Assembly: GCA_028687375.1 (NCBI GenBank)
Contig: JAQUAG010000018.1
Span: forward strand, 1-45,518
Origin: Arcobacteraceae bacterium
GTDB lineage: Bacteria; Campylobacterota; Campylobacteria; Campylobacterales; Arcobacteraceae
Reading direction: 5' to 3'
Length of the DNA stretch: 45,518 nt
Below are positions 27,396 to 36,037 of the stretch, one piece after another. The position numbers and the translations under genes were made by a program. The notes beneath the pieces were generated by a model. The model did not search any database. It was not told the origin of the DNA and worked only from the letters and a program-made list of their open reading frames with translations. Within the stretch, counting starts at the first letter, position 1, and each line of letters begins with the position of its first letter.

Positions 27396-27956
27396 ATGAA
27401 AAAAGTAGTTTTAGTTCCACTTGCAAACGGTTTTGAAGAGATAGAAGCTGTGAGTATTATAGATATTCTAAGAAGAGGTGGGATTGAGGTAATTATTGGA
27501 TATTTAGAAGAATCTAATTTTATCAAAGGGGCTCATAATATCATAATACAAGGGGATAGTCATATTAAAAATATAGATATTGATACACTTGATATGATAG
27601 TCCTTCCAGGTGGTTGGGGTGGTACAAAAGTACTAGCAAGTGATGAAACTGTACAAAGTATTCTCAAAACTATGGATAAACAAAATAAACTCATAGGTGC
27701 TATTTGTGCAGCACCTTATGCTTTGCATACGGCTAGCGTACTCAAACAAAATTACACTTGTTATCCATCTGTTGAAAATGAAATTAGACTTGATGGATAC
27801 CAAGGTGAGAGTGCAATGGTTGTCGAAGATGGAAATATTTTAACTTCAAGAGGACCTGCCACTGCTATGTGTTTTGCTTTAGAAATTGTGAAAAAACTTG
27901 CAGGTGTTGAGAAATATTTAGCTGTTAAAAATGCTCTTTTGGCAAATCATTGTTAA
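27396..27956 (+). CDS. DJ-1/PfpI family protein
   Basis: A 186-residue DJ-1 superfamily protein. The nucleophile C104 sits in the elbow 'GAICAAPYAL', and E14/E15 in 'NGFEEIEAV' supplies the partner Glu. 'VLPGGWGG' and 'TSRGPATAM' complete the family pattern. This is the YajL/DJ-1 branch (chaperone or glyoxalase/deglycase activity against reactive carbonyls and oxidants), judging from length and the Cys-Ala-Ala-Pro motif. It starts 21 bases after tex with AAAGGAAAAGGA, so it may share its transcript. Confidence 0.9.
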   Translation: MKKVVLVPLANGFEEIEAVSIIDILRRGGIEVIIGYLEESNFIKGAHNIIIQGDSHIKNIDIDTLDMIVLPGGWGGTKVLASDETVQSILKTMDKQNKLIGAICAAPYALHTASVLKQNYTCYPSVENEIRLDGYQGESAMVVEDGNILTSRGPATAMCFALEIVKKLAGVEKYLAVKNALLANHC

Positions 27957-27998
27957 GTAAAAAACGATTCTTTAAGGTGGTTTACTTTTGAACTATTA

Positions 27999-28004
27999 TA
28001 TAAT
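27999..28004 (+). promoter_or_regulatory. Candidate -10 element (TATAAT) for the GGDEF gene
   Basis: A perfect TATAAT lies 29 bases before the ATG of the diguanylate cyclase gene, in the 77-base gap after the DJ-1 gene. Confidence 0.5.
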
Positions 28005-28033
28005 TTCTTTAAAGATACTATTAGGTTATAAAT

Positions 28034-29299
28034 ATGAATTCTAACTCCTCTATGTTTCAAAATATCTTAGAAGTCACAAAAGAAGCTTTGTGGATTATTG
28101 ATAAAGATAAAAAAACAATCCATGTCAATCAAGCGCTTTGTCATTTGTTAGATTATTCCTTTGATGAATTTATTGGAAAATCTCCTTTAGATTTCGTTGA
28201 TGAGGAAAATCAAGCAATTTTTGAAGAACAATTTTCAAAAATAACGAATACTAATCATAGAACATATAATATTGACCTTCAAACAAAGAATGGGATGAAT
28301 ATCTCTACTGTATTTCTAGCTACAACGGTTTATAATGAGAATAATGAACTTATATATTCGTTTGCTATGATAACTGATATGAGAGAGATGAATATAATAA
28401 AAGATGAGTTATGTAAAGCAAATGAGAAGTTGAAAATATCTGAGAATGTTATTCGAACAATTCTTGATACACAAGAAAATCTTGTTGTTGTTACAGATGG
28501 AAAACAGATAATACATGCAAATACAGCTTTTTTAAGTTTTTTTAATATTACATCTCTTGAAAAATTACTTGATAAAGAATGTATGTGTATCTGGTTTACC
28601 CTTACTCCATCATTTTTTCACAGAGACCGTAGAGGTCATAAATGTAACAACTGGCTAAAAGAGATTGAACAAAGCGGTTGGAGAGTTGATGGGAAAGATG
28701 AGGATGGGAAGATACACAATTTTATCGTTGTATCTAACCCTTATCCAAATCAAGATGGGATGTATGTCGTCACTTTTAATGATGTTACAAAACTGCAAGA
28801 GGAGAAAGAATTTTTTGTACATTTAGCTTCAACAGATACTTTGACAGCTCTCCACAATAGAGCAAAGTTAAATGAGATACTTGATTTTATGGTCAAAAAA
28901 TCTACTCGATATCAAGAGATACCATTTTGTGCCATTATGTATGATATAGATTATTTTAAAAGTATAAATGATACACATGGACACCTTACTGGTGATGTGA
29001 TACTCAAAGAGTTATCTCAACTTGTCGCTGAAAATATACGATCAAGTGATTTTATCGCAAGATATGGTGGTGAAGAGTTTATGATACTTTTATCAAATAC
29101 AAATTTGGATTATGCGATTAATGTTGCAGAAAAACTTCGTATGTTGATTGAAAAAAAACCATTTAAAAATATTCATATCACTTGTAGTTTTGGTGTATAT
29201 CAATTTGTCCCAGGGGATACTATCTCTGATATTATTCATAATGTAGATACTCTTCTTTATAAAGCAAAAGAAAATGGAAGAAATTGTATAGAGTATTAA
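28034..29299 (+). CDS. PAS-PAS-GGDEF diguanylate cyclase
   Basis: A 421-residue soluble protein with two PAS domains (about 5-120, 'IIDKDKKTIHVNQAL'; about 135-255, 'LVVVTDGKQIIHANTAF') and a GGDEF domain. The active-site loop is 'RYGGEEFMILL' near residue 344 and the metal/base region is 'YDIDYFKSINDTHGH', so it should make cyclic di-GMP. No membrane helix is present; the cue is probably intracellular (redox, ligand or light). An oddity is the Cys-rich insert of the second PAS domain ('ECMCIW', 'RRGHKCNNW'), which could bind a metal or sense redox. It is followed after 24 bases by the dGTPase gene. Confidence 0.9.
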   Translation: MNSNSSMFQNILEVTKEALWIIDKDKKTIHVNQALCHLLDYSFDEFIGKSPLDFVDEENQAIFEEQFSKITNTNHRTYNIDLQTKNGMNISTVFLATTVYNENNELIYSFAMITDMREMNIIKDELCKANEKLKISENVIRTILDTQENLVVVTDGKQIIHANTAFLSFFNITSLEKLLDKECMCIWFTLTPSFFHRDRRGHKCNNWLKEIEQSGWRVDGKDEDGKIHNFIVVSNPYPNQDGMYVVTFNDVTKLQEEKEFFVHLASTDTLTALHNRAKLNEILDFMVKKSTRYQEIPFCAIMYDIDYFKSINDTHGHLTGDVILKELSQLVAENIRSSDFIARYGGEEFMILLSNTNLDYAINVAEKLRMLIEKKPFKNIHITCSFGVYQFVPGDTISDIIHNVDTLLYKAKENGRNCIEY

Positions 29300-29323
29300 A
29301 ATATAGCTATACAAGGATAGAAA

Positions 29324-30656
29324 ATGTGGAATAATTTACTGTGTAAAAAAAGATATTATGGATTAGATGCAATAGAAGCGGATAAAAATGAGGATTATTT
29401 TAGAAGTAGTTTTCACAAAGATTATGACAGAATTATTTTTTCCAACTCTTTTAGAAGGTTATCAAAAAAAACGCAAGTTCATCCTCTTTCGACAAATGAC
29501 CATGTGCATAATAGACTCACACATAGTTTAGAAGTTGCAAGTGTTGGGAGAAGCTTAGGCTTAAGAGCAGGAGTATTTCTACAAACAAAATATCCTGAAT
29601 TGGAGATAAATCCTTACGATGTAGCGTATATTATCCAAACTGCTTGTTTAGCCCACGATATAGGAAATCCCCCTTTTGGACACGCTGGGGAAGAGGTGAT
29701 AAAAGAGTGGTTTGCAAAACATAAAGATGGATACTTTTTAGAAACATTATCAAAAGAGCAACTCAATGATTTTACCAATCTTGATGGAAATGCTCAAAGT
29801 TTTAGAATAGTAAGTCAACTAGAAAATAATTTGTTTTCTGGTGGTTTGAATCTCACTTTTACAACACTTGGAACTTTGATTAAATATCCTTATTCTTCAA
29901 ATAATTGTATCAATACAGGCAAATCAAAATTTAACTATTTTCAAAGTGAAACGAAATTTTTTAGACTTTTATTTACAGAACTTGGATTAGTGAAATCTGA
30001 TGGGACTTTTAAAAGACATCCTTTGTCTTATTTGATGGAAGCTGCTGATGATATTTGTTATGGATTGCTTGATTTACAAGATGCTTTTGAACTTCATATT
30101 ATCACATTAGAGGATATAAGAAATATTTTTATTTTGATTTGTGGCAAAGAAGAGGTTGATAAAATTTATAGCAACAATGATGCAGATATCAAAAAAATTT
30201 CAAGATTGGTTGCCTTTTCAATTAACATCTTAGCAAGACATGTAATGGAGGTTTTTGAAGAGAATTTTAACTCAATTATGGGGGATTCAACCTAAAGATT
30301 TGATAGATAAATTTTCAAACTCGCAGTTTAAAGAGGGGATAGAAAAAGCTAAGAAACTTGGTCACGAGAAGATATTTAATGAAAAAAGAAAGATTGAACT
30401 TGAGCTTGGAGCTTATAATATAATAGAAACTCTATTGAATAACTTTATCCTAGCAACATACGAATTTTATATCCAAAAAGATGAAAAAAAACTCTCTTTT
30501 AAAAGTAAAAGAGCCTTAGAACTTATGGGAGAAGATAAACCTCTTTTGGATGAAAATCTTTATACTATGTACCAAAGGGTGATAGATTATATCGTTGGGA
30601 TGACCGATAATCATGCAAAATATATAGCAAATCAATTTAATGGGATGGGGTATTGA
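29324..30656 (+). pseudogene. dgt: dGTP triphosphohydrolase gene interrupted by a one-base frameshift
   Basis: Two overlapping frames together give one full dGTPase (HD superfamily) of about 443 residues. The first part (29324-30295) has the N-terminal 'SNSFRRLSKKTQVHP', the HD metal motifs 'HNRLTHSLEVA' and 'CLAHDIGNPPFGHAGE', and 'MEAADDICYGLLDLQD'. It ends early at TAA 30293-30295 after 'NFNSIMG'. The normal continuation '[12 protein letters not shown]' onward is in the next frame. Removing one G from the G5 run at 30280-30284 restores a single ORF. The enzyme hydrolyses dGTP to deoxyguanosine and triphosphate. The catalytic HD part is intact, so a truncated product could keep some activity. 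Sequencing error, true mutation or frameshifting are all possible. AAGGA precedes the ATG. Confidence 0.85.
30255..30656 (+). CDS. C-terminal reading frame of the broken dGTPase gene
   Basis: Open frame of 133 codons that carries the C-terminal helical part of dGTPase from about 'PKDLIDKF' on, ending 'ANQFNGMGY'. Its ATG at 30255 lies in the end of the first frame and its first ten or so codons are an out-of-frame reading of that region, with no convincing ribosome binding site. It is best regarded as the second piece of the gene at 29324, not an independent protein. Confidence 0.5.
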   Translation: MKRILTQLWGIQPKDLIDKFSNSQFKEGIEKAKKLGHEKIFNEKRKIELELGAYNIIETLLNNFILATYEFYIQKDEKKLSFKSKRALELMGEDKPLLDENLYTMYQRVIDYIVGMTDNHAKYIANQFNGMGY

Positions 30657-30668
30657 AATAAACAATAC

Positions 30669-30689
30669 TTTTGTATATTTTATACAAAA
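30669..30689. promoter_or_regulatory. Perfect 9-bp inverted repeat upstream of the RloA/RloB operon
   Basis: TTTTGTATA and TATACAAAA are exact inverted repeats separated by TTT. The repeat ends one base before the TTGATA box of the operon promoter. Position and symmetry suggest an operator. A terminator role for the dgt gene is less likely, since no T run follows on the plus strand. Confidence 0.5.
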
Positions 30690-30690
30690 A

Positions 30691-30719
30691 TTGATACTAT
30701 TATGTTAGAATTTTATAAA
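30691..30719 (+). promoter_or_regulatory. Sigma-70 type promoter for the RloA/RloB/pentapeptide operon
   Basis: TTGATA (30691-30696) and TATAAA (30714-30719) are separated by 17 bases, the ideal spacing, and lie 18 bases upstream of the ATPase start. This is the best -35/-10 pair noticed in the window. Confidence 0.6.
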
Positions 30720-30737
30720 TAAAAAAGGATTTTAGCA

Positions 30738-32012
30738 ATGTTTTTACAATTTAGCGTAAATAATTATCGTTCAATCAAAGATACAGTAACTTTTAGTATG
30801 GCTACTGCTTCTAAAGATAATAATAATTTTTTCAGCGTAAGAAAATATGATTTACTCAATAGTGCTGTTATTTATGGTGCAAATGCCAGTGGTAAAAGTA
30901 ATATTTTAAAAGCGATGGCATTTATGGGTAATCTTGTTTTAAATAAAACAAAAGTTATCCAATCAACAGATACTTTACCGCATGACCCTTTTAGACTTAA
31001 TACTTCTACAAAAGATGCTTCAAGTAGTTTTGAAATTGTTTTTTTTATTGATGAAATTAAATACAGATATGGTTTTGAGATTGATAATACAACAGTTTAT
31101 AGTGAGTGGCTTTTTTCAGATGAGAAAGGGAAAGAGTCAAAATTATTTTACAGAGACAGTGAGAGCGACCACTATGTTAATCCACAAAAATTTAAAGAGG
31201 GATTTATCTTTTTTGAAAATAGTACATCAAAAATTAAAATTTCAAAAAATCAACTTTTTATTTGGAAATGTGACCAAAATGATGGGGAGATTTCAAAAAG
31301 TATTTTACAATGGTTTAGCCGTTTTAATATGATTGATGGGATAAACCACGATGGATATGTTCATTACACAATGAAAAAAATGGAAGATAGCACATTTAAA
31401 AATGAGATAATTACTTTAGTTAAAACTGCTGATATTGGGATTGAAGATATTGTACTACAAGAAGATGAAGTACCAACGGAGATATTTGAAAAATTACCAA
31501 TTCCTGAAGATTTAAAACAAGAAATTTTGAAAGATGGTGGCTTGAAATCGGTAAAAATAAACACTTATCATAATGTTTTTGATGAAAATGATGCTTTTGT
31601 AGGGAAAGAAGTTTTTGAACTAAACGATGAAGAATCACTTGGAACACAAAAGTTTTTTAAAATCTCAGCACCAATTTTAAATACCTTAAAAGAGGGAAAA
31701 ATTTTATTAATTGATGAACTTGATGCTAGTTTACATCCAATGCTTACAAAACATCTTATTAAACTTTTTCACGATAAAAGTATCAATACAAAAAATGCAC
31801 AGCTTATTTTTGCGACACACGATACAAATCTTTTAAAACCACAACTTTTTAGAAGAGACCAAATCTGGCTTACAGAAAAAGATAAATATGGCTCAACAAA
31901 TATCTACTCTTTGGCTGAAATTAAAAATGTACGAAAAACGGAAGATTTTGAAAGTCAATATATTCAGGGGAAATATGGAGCTATCCCTTATCTTGGAAAG
32001 TTTGAGTTTTAA
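30738..32012 (+). CDS. RloA-like AAA ATPase (ATP-binding protein, AAA_21 type)
   Basis: A 424-residue ABC-type ATPase. Walker A is 'YGANASGKSN' (46-55) after the typical 'FSVNNYRSIKDTVTFSM' start. The signature-like 'ESLGTQKFF' (about 303), Walker B 'ILLIDELDASLHP' (about 322-334) and switch His 'FATHDTNLL' (about 355) are intact, as is the C-terminal 'YGAIPYLG'. Such ATPases are paired with RloB proteins in restriction islands and abortive-infection systems (the AbiL type is similar). It has its own promoter, AAGGA before the ATG, and is followed after two bases by the RloB-like gene. Probably the sensor or energy module of a defence system; this is inferred from the family. Confidence 0.88.
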   Translation: MFLQFSVNNYRSIKDTVTFSMATASKDNNNFFSVRKYDLLNSAVIYGANASGKSNILKAMAFMGNLVLNKTKVIQSTDTLPHDPFRLNTSTKDASSSFEIVFFIDEIKYRYGFEIDNTTVYSEWLFSDEKGKESKLFYRDSESDHYVNPQKFKEGFIFFENSTSKIKISKNQLFIWKCDQNDGEISKSILQWFSRFNMIDGINHDGYVHYTMKKMEDSTFKNEIITLVKTADIGIEDIVLQEDEVPTEIFEKLPIPEDLKQEILKDGGLKSVKINTYHNVFDENDAFVGKEVFELNDEESLGTQKFFKISAPILNTLKEGKILLIDELDASLHPMLTKHLIKLFHDKSINTKNAQLIFATHDTNLLKPQLFRRDQIWLTEKDKYGSTNIYSLAEIKNVRKTEDFESQYIQGKYGAIPYLGKFEF

Positions 32013-32014
32013 TT

Positions 32015-32752
32015 ATGGCAAAACGAGGTGGAGATAAAATTTTTCAACGACAAAAAAAGGAATTAAAAAAACAAGATTTCGAGCGACAAAAAGAGATTAA
32101 AAGTAAAATTCCAGATATTATCATAGCTTGTGAAGATGAAGTTTCTGCACCTACATATTTTCAAATGATAGTTAAAAAACTCATAAACAGTAAACTTATC
32201 ACTCAAGATTCGTTTGTAATAGCAAATCACAACCACAATAATCCAACTGGAGTTTTAAAAGATTTAACAAATCACAAATGCGATAACGGAAAAACTTATA
32301 AAAACTTTGAGCATAAATGGATAGTGATAGATAGAGATATTGAGCGAGTAAATGGTGGCGGACACAATAAGGAAGATTTTAATAATGCCTTATCAAATGC
32401 CAAAAGATTACAAGTTGATGTGGCATACTGTAACGACTCTTTTGAACTTTGGTATTTGCTCCATTTTGATTATCGAGATACTGGAATTTTTAGAGATGAG
32501 ATACTCAAAGAGGTTATCAAAAAACTAAAAGCAAAAGATACTCATAAATTTACCAATCTTGATACACAAACTATAAAACAAGCAAATTATACGAAGTTAT
32601 TATTTGAAGAACTTCTTGAACTCCAACCTACAGCGATACACAATAGCAAAAAACTTTTATCATCCTATGGAACAACTCACAATCCACAAATTGATAATCC
32701 ATCAACTACAGTACATTTATTGGTGGAGGTACTAAATTGTCTAAACAAATAA
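32015..32752 (+). CDS. RloB-like protein (TOPRIM-related putative nuclease)
   Basis: A 245-residue RloB family protein (PF13707). Marks: E40 in 'IIACEDEVSAPTYF', D106-x-D108 in 'WIVIDRDIE', and 'AYCNDSFELWYLLHF', the strongest family motif. E and DxD are in the order expected for a TOPRIM-like active site, so a nuclease role is plausible. The N-terminus is highly basic (KRGGDKIFQRQKKELKKQ), fitting nucleic acid contact. It starts two bases after the RloA-like stop and overlaps the next gene's start by 16 bases, making a three-gene translation unit. Confidence 0.85.
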   Translation: MAKRGGDKIFQRQKKELKKQDFERQKEIKSKIPDIIIACEDEVSAPTYFQMIVKKLINSKLITQDSFVIANHNHNNPTGVLKDLTNHKCDNGKTYKNFEHKWIVIDRDIERVNGGGHNKEDFNNALSNAKRLQVDVAYCNDSFELWYLLHFDYRDTGIFRDEILKEVIKKLKAKDTHKFTNLDTQTIKQANYTKLLFEELLELQPTAIHNSKKLLSSYGTTHNPQIDNPSTTVHLLVEVLNCLNK

Positions 32753-34584
32753 TTTGTAAATGTAGTCATCAAAATTGTCAATTTGAACAATTCCTTTATG
32801 CTCAACAAGATAAAGAAAAGTTGTATTTTGAAGATCAAAAAAGTCTTGATAATTACTGTATATTTCATACACCATTAGAAATTAAAAATAACTTTGGAAT
32901 CCGTCAAAATAAGCGTTATAACGAGTTGATTGAAAATTATAGATTGGAAGCTTTTTCAAGTAAAAGTAATCTTGATTTTTCAAATGTTGTTTTTTTAGAT
33001 TGTGATTTCAAAGATAAAAATATGAGTGGCTTAGATATTGATTTTACAAATACAACTTTTATAAAAAATGTTCGATTTGATAATCTCAAATGTAAAAAAC
33101 TGATTTTAAAAGATACTCTATTTTTAGATGGTGGCGGTATCAAAAATAGGATAGAGGATAAAAATTTAGATATTAAAAACTTAGAATTTAGACCATATGC
33201 TTTACATAGTGATTTTGTTATAGATATAGGTGGATATGTTAATGAAAAAGGATTGTTAGAATTTGATAAGCAAGGTATTATTGAAAGACTACGATTTGAA
33301 AATCATAAAATTGGAGATGGTAAAATATTTTTTATAGGACTAAATGCAGATTTAAAAGAAGCAAATTTTAAAAATATGATATTAGATAATGTCTTTTTTC
33401 AAAATTGTGATTTAAAAAATTGTTACTTTTTAAATTCTAAAATAAATATAACTGAATTTAGAAATTGCTATTTTCCTCAAAATGATAATAAAAAGTTTAA
33501 GGATGATATTTTAGGACGAAAGAATAGTGTAGCATCTATATTTATGGTTTTTATGAGTTTTTATTTATTAGATTTAATGACTCAGTTTATTCAAATTAAT
33601 AGTCTTATCGAAAATATATTTGCCATAATTTATACTTTATTAATTGTTTCATTTCTTCCAATCTTTTTATCATCATTAAATTCACTAGAACAAGCAATTT
33701 CGTATTATATACGGCAAGTATTAGATAAAATAGATAAATCAGCAAACAAAAAGCAAGAGAATACAGTGATTGAAAATCATAAGAAATCTTTTAATGTACA
33801 CTATTGTATTGCTGATGAAAAAGACATTTATAAAACTTTAGAAGCCTATGCAACTGCAAAAGATAAAACCAATAGTACACAAAAAACTTTACAACAATCG
33901 CTAGATAGCTTAAGTTCATCTTATAGCCAATTAAAAGACAATTTCAAAGATACTGATTTTCAGGTTTCTGGTGACTTTTTTTATGCTCAACGATATACAG
34001 AAATATTAGCACATAGTAAAAGAAGCTCTAATGATTTAATGATGTATAACATCCATCACTTTACAAATGCTTTTGGCGAAAGTTATATGAAACCATTAGT
34101 ATGGCTTGTATTAACTCTTATCTTTTTCGCTTTTCCATTTACACCAAATAAAGATTATATTTCAACTTCTGCTACCCCATTATTTTTAATAAAAAATGCT
34201 TATAGTATTGAAAATAATCAAGAAAGTTTATCAATATTACATAAAAAAGATTATGCCAATTCAACAGATAACAGTAGCAGTTTTTATAAATCTATGATAA
34301 TTGAAGATAATAATTCTACTGATTCTAAGATTTTATATGGTTACGATAATAGATATGACTACAATCCACAAGAACAATATATTTTACGATTAGATACTGA
34401 ATATCCTAGAATCAATTTAATCCACTCATTTAGCAATATGATTTACCCATTTACACCTGAACAAAAAAGATGGTTTCAAAATATTTCAAAAGAAGCTGTT
34501 TATTACAGTTTATTGGAATCGATACTTTTATGGTATTTTACAATAGCCTTTGTTTTAGCTTTGTGGCATAGAATAAAACGATGA
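32737..34584 (+). CDS. Membrane-anchored pentapeptide-repeat protein with N-terminal Cys cluster
   Basis: A 615-residue protein. Residues 8-45 hold 'CKCSHQNC' and 'CIFHT', a possible zinc-binding cluster. Two blocks of degenerate pentapeptide repeats follow (about 82-130, 'LDFSNVVFLDCDFKDKNM'; about 205-250, 'ADLKEANFKNMILDNVFF'). Then come four predicted membrane helices (about 263-283, 290-312, 450-468, 590-612) with a region of about 120 residues before the last. The final helix with a basic tail ('FVLALWHRIKR') is common in membrane pentapeptide proteins. The start is TTG 32737 with GGAGG seven bases upstream, inside the RloB-like gene. Coupling to an ATPase and a TOPRIM-like protein suggests a membrane effector or sensor for that module; the function is unknown. 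Confidence 0.75.
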   Translation: MSKQIICKCSHQNCQFEQFLYAQQDKEKLYFEDQKSLDNYCIFHTPLEIKNNFGIRQNKRYNELIENYRLEAFSSKSNLDFSNVVFLDCDFKDKNMSGLDIDFTNTTFIKNVRFDNLKCKKLILKDTLFLDGGGIKNRIEDKNLDIKNLEFRPYALHSDFVIDIGGYVNEKGLLEFDKQGIIERLRFENHKIGDGKIFFIGLNADLKEANFKNMILDNVFFQNCDLKNCYFLNSKINITEFRNCYFPQNDNKKFKDDILGRKNSVASIFMVFMSFYLLDLMTQFIQINSLIENIFAIIYTLLIVSFLPIFLSSLNSLEQAISYYIRQVLDKIDKSANKKQENTVIENHKKSFNVHYCIADEKDIYKTLEAYATAKDKTNSTQKTLQQSLDSLSSSYSQLKDNFKDTDFQVSGDFFYAQRYTEILAHSKRSSNDLMMYNIHHFTNAFGESYMKPLVWLVLTLIFFAFPFTPNKDYISTSATPLFLIKNAYSIENNQESLSILHKKDYANSTDNSSSFYKSMIIEDNNSTDSKILYGYDNRYDYNPQEQYILRLDTEYPRINLIHSFSNMIYPFTPEQKRWFQNISKEAVYYSLLESILLWYFTIAFVLALWHRIKR

Positions 34585-34610
34585 TGAAAATATATAATAA
34601 AGGTTGAAAC

Positions 34611-34964
34611 ATGAAAAAAATCCTCTTTATTTTGGCATTTTGTAGTTCACTTCTATTTGGTGGAAACTATTTTATCAATGATGATATTACACTCAAAAAT
34701 AATATCGCTTATTTGAAATCAAACGGTAAGAAATTTGATGGGGTTATAAATGAATTTTATGAAACTGGGGAGCTTATGGGTGAAAAAACCTATAAATTTG
34801 GGATGATTGTAGATATGAAAACTTACAAAATTTCAGGTGCTTTGGCTTCTGTGGTAACTTTTAAAAATGGAAAAGCTATAGGTGGAAAAATTTTTTATGA
34901 AAATGTGAAAAAAGATAGAGCTATGACTCATGCTGATTTTATGCGATATAAGTTGGCTTATTGA
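34611..34964 (+). CDS. Small secreted protein with MORN_2-like repeats
   Basis: A 117-residue protein with a signal peptide (about 1-17, 'KILFILAFCSSLLFGG'). The mature part has degenerate repeats of the MORN_2 type: 'DGVINEFYETGELMGEKTYK' and 'VVTFKNGKAIGGKIFYEN'. Such repeats form beta hairpins of unknown binding. It begins 26 bases after the pentapeptide gene with AAAGG before the ATG, so it may be the last gene of the same operon, and a strong hairpin lies 55 bases after its stop. The exact role is not recognised. Confidence 0.65.
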   Translation: MKKILFILAFCSSLLFGGNYFINDDITLKNNIAYLKSNGKKFDGVINEFYETGELMGEKTYKFGMIVDMKTYKISGALASVVTFKNGKAIGGKIFYENVKKDRAMTHADFMRYKLAY

Positions 34965-35019
34965 TATTTTATTGTTTGATAGAAAAATTTTGAATTAAAA
35001 AATAATTAAATTTTTTTTG

Positions 35020-35053
35020 AATAAGCCACCTTAGAAAGGTGGGCTTATTTTAT
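35020..35053. terminator. Convergent intrinsic terminator
   Basis: Arms AATAAGCCACCTT (35020-35032) and AAGGTGGGCTTATT (35036-35049) pair with a single bulged C and a three-base loop, followed on the plus strand by TTATTTTATT. It lies between the converging MORN-like and parvulin genes and covers the parvulin stop codon. On the minus strand an A run follows the stem, so it works best for the plus strand. Confidence 0.7.
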
Positions 35054-35809
35054 TGGAGAAGTTTGTGGTGTTACAAGTTTATTAATCTCATTTTTAAGTG
35101 CAGATTGTCTAATAGCACCAATTAAAAGTGATTTTGATTCTTCAAATGTTGCTATTTTTTCTGGTTGATATTCCTCAATTAAAAGGATTTGCCAACCAAC
35201 TTGTGGGATATTTAGTTTTACAAGGTCACCACCTTTTTTCCCTTTTAAAAGCGTTTGCATATTTTGGTCTAATTTATTTGTCTCTACAAAACCAATCTCC
35301 CCTTCTGTTGTTTTAGCAGATGGGTCGATTGACTCTGATTTTGCTAGTTCTTTAAACTTTGTAGTTTGTTTTGCAATATCTTTTATTTGTGAGATTTGTT
35401 TGATAAGTTTATCTGCTATTGCTTCCTCTTTTACTAAAATAGTTCTTAGATTGTATTTTGATGATGCTTTTGGTTTCTCTGCATCATAAACTTTTTTAAG
35501 ATCTTCATCAGTTGGATTTATTGTTTGCATAAATTTCTTTGCCCAAATATCAACAGTAAAGAGTTTTGTAACCACTTTTAAATCAATATCATCTTTCATA
35601 CTACTTGCAAGTGCATCAGCAACTTGTGAAGTTTGAAGATATTCATTTACAAGTTGAGTTCTCCCTTGATCATTTTGAGCATCTAAACTTACTCTATATT
35701 TTTGAGCTGCATAAGAAGCTACTTCGTCCATATTTACTTTACTTTGTTCTGTAGAAAATGCAAAAGATGAGAGAAGTGCAACACTTAGTACAATTTTATT
35801 TAATTTCAT
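35045..35809 (-). CDS. Periplasmic parvulin-type peptidyl-prolyl isomerase
   Basis: A 254-residue protein with a signal peptide (1-19, 'IVLSVALLSSFAFS') and a rotamase domain of the PpiC/parvulin type (about 115-215): 'NLRTILVKEEAIADKL', 'FKELAKSESIDPSAK', 'GEIGFVETNKLDQNM' and 'VGWQILLIEEYQPEK'. The arrangement resembles PEB4/Cbf2 (Cj0596) of Campylobacter, a periplasmic chaperone for outer membrane proteins. Helical N- and C-terminal parts would form the chaperone lobe. AAAGGGAAAA precedes the ATG on the minus strand. It is a single gene, convergent with the MORN-like gene. Confidence 0.88.
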   Translation of the reverse strand: MKLNKIVLSVALLSSFAFSTEQSKVNMDEVASYAAQKYRVSLDAQNDQGRTQLVNEYLQTSQVADALASSMKDDIDLKVVTKLFTVDIWAKKFMQTINPTDEDLKKVYDAEKPKASSKYNLRTILVKEEAIADKLIKQISQIKDIAKQTTKFKELAKSESIDPSAKTTEGEIGFVETNKLDQNMQTLLKGKKGGDLVKLNIPQVGWQILLIEEYQPEKIATFEESKSLLIGAIRQSALKNEINKLVTPQTSPIK

Positions 35810-36037
35810 AATTTTCCCTTTTTTTATTTTAATTGTATCTCTATTTTTCTAAGCGAATTGTTAATTATTTTGAAAAAATAAAGAAAAGAAATAGAGATAA
35901 AAAGTATAGTTTAAAAACATAAATTTATTTAAAGGAAGAACAATAAAATAGGGCTAAGGCTATAGAGAGTATTAAGGAGAAATTGCCTAAAATAAAAGCC
36001 TACAATAAACAAAAAATTAAACTTTTGAGGGAAAAAT

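Noticed and set aside
30280-30284. The G5 run as a phase-variable tract
   Set aside because: Phase-variable poly-G tracts in Campylobacterota are usually eight or more bases. Five Gs are unlikely to slip often, so error or fixed mutation is more likely.
30669-30689. The inverted repeat as a terminator for dgt
   Set aside because: On the plus strand it is followed by AAAAATTG with no T run, and the stem is nearly all A/T pairs, so termination would be poor. An operator reading is favoured.
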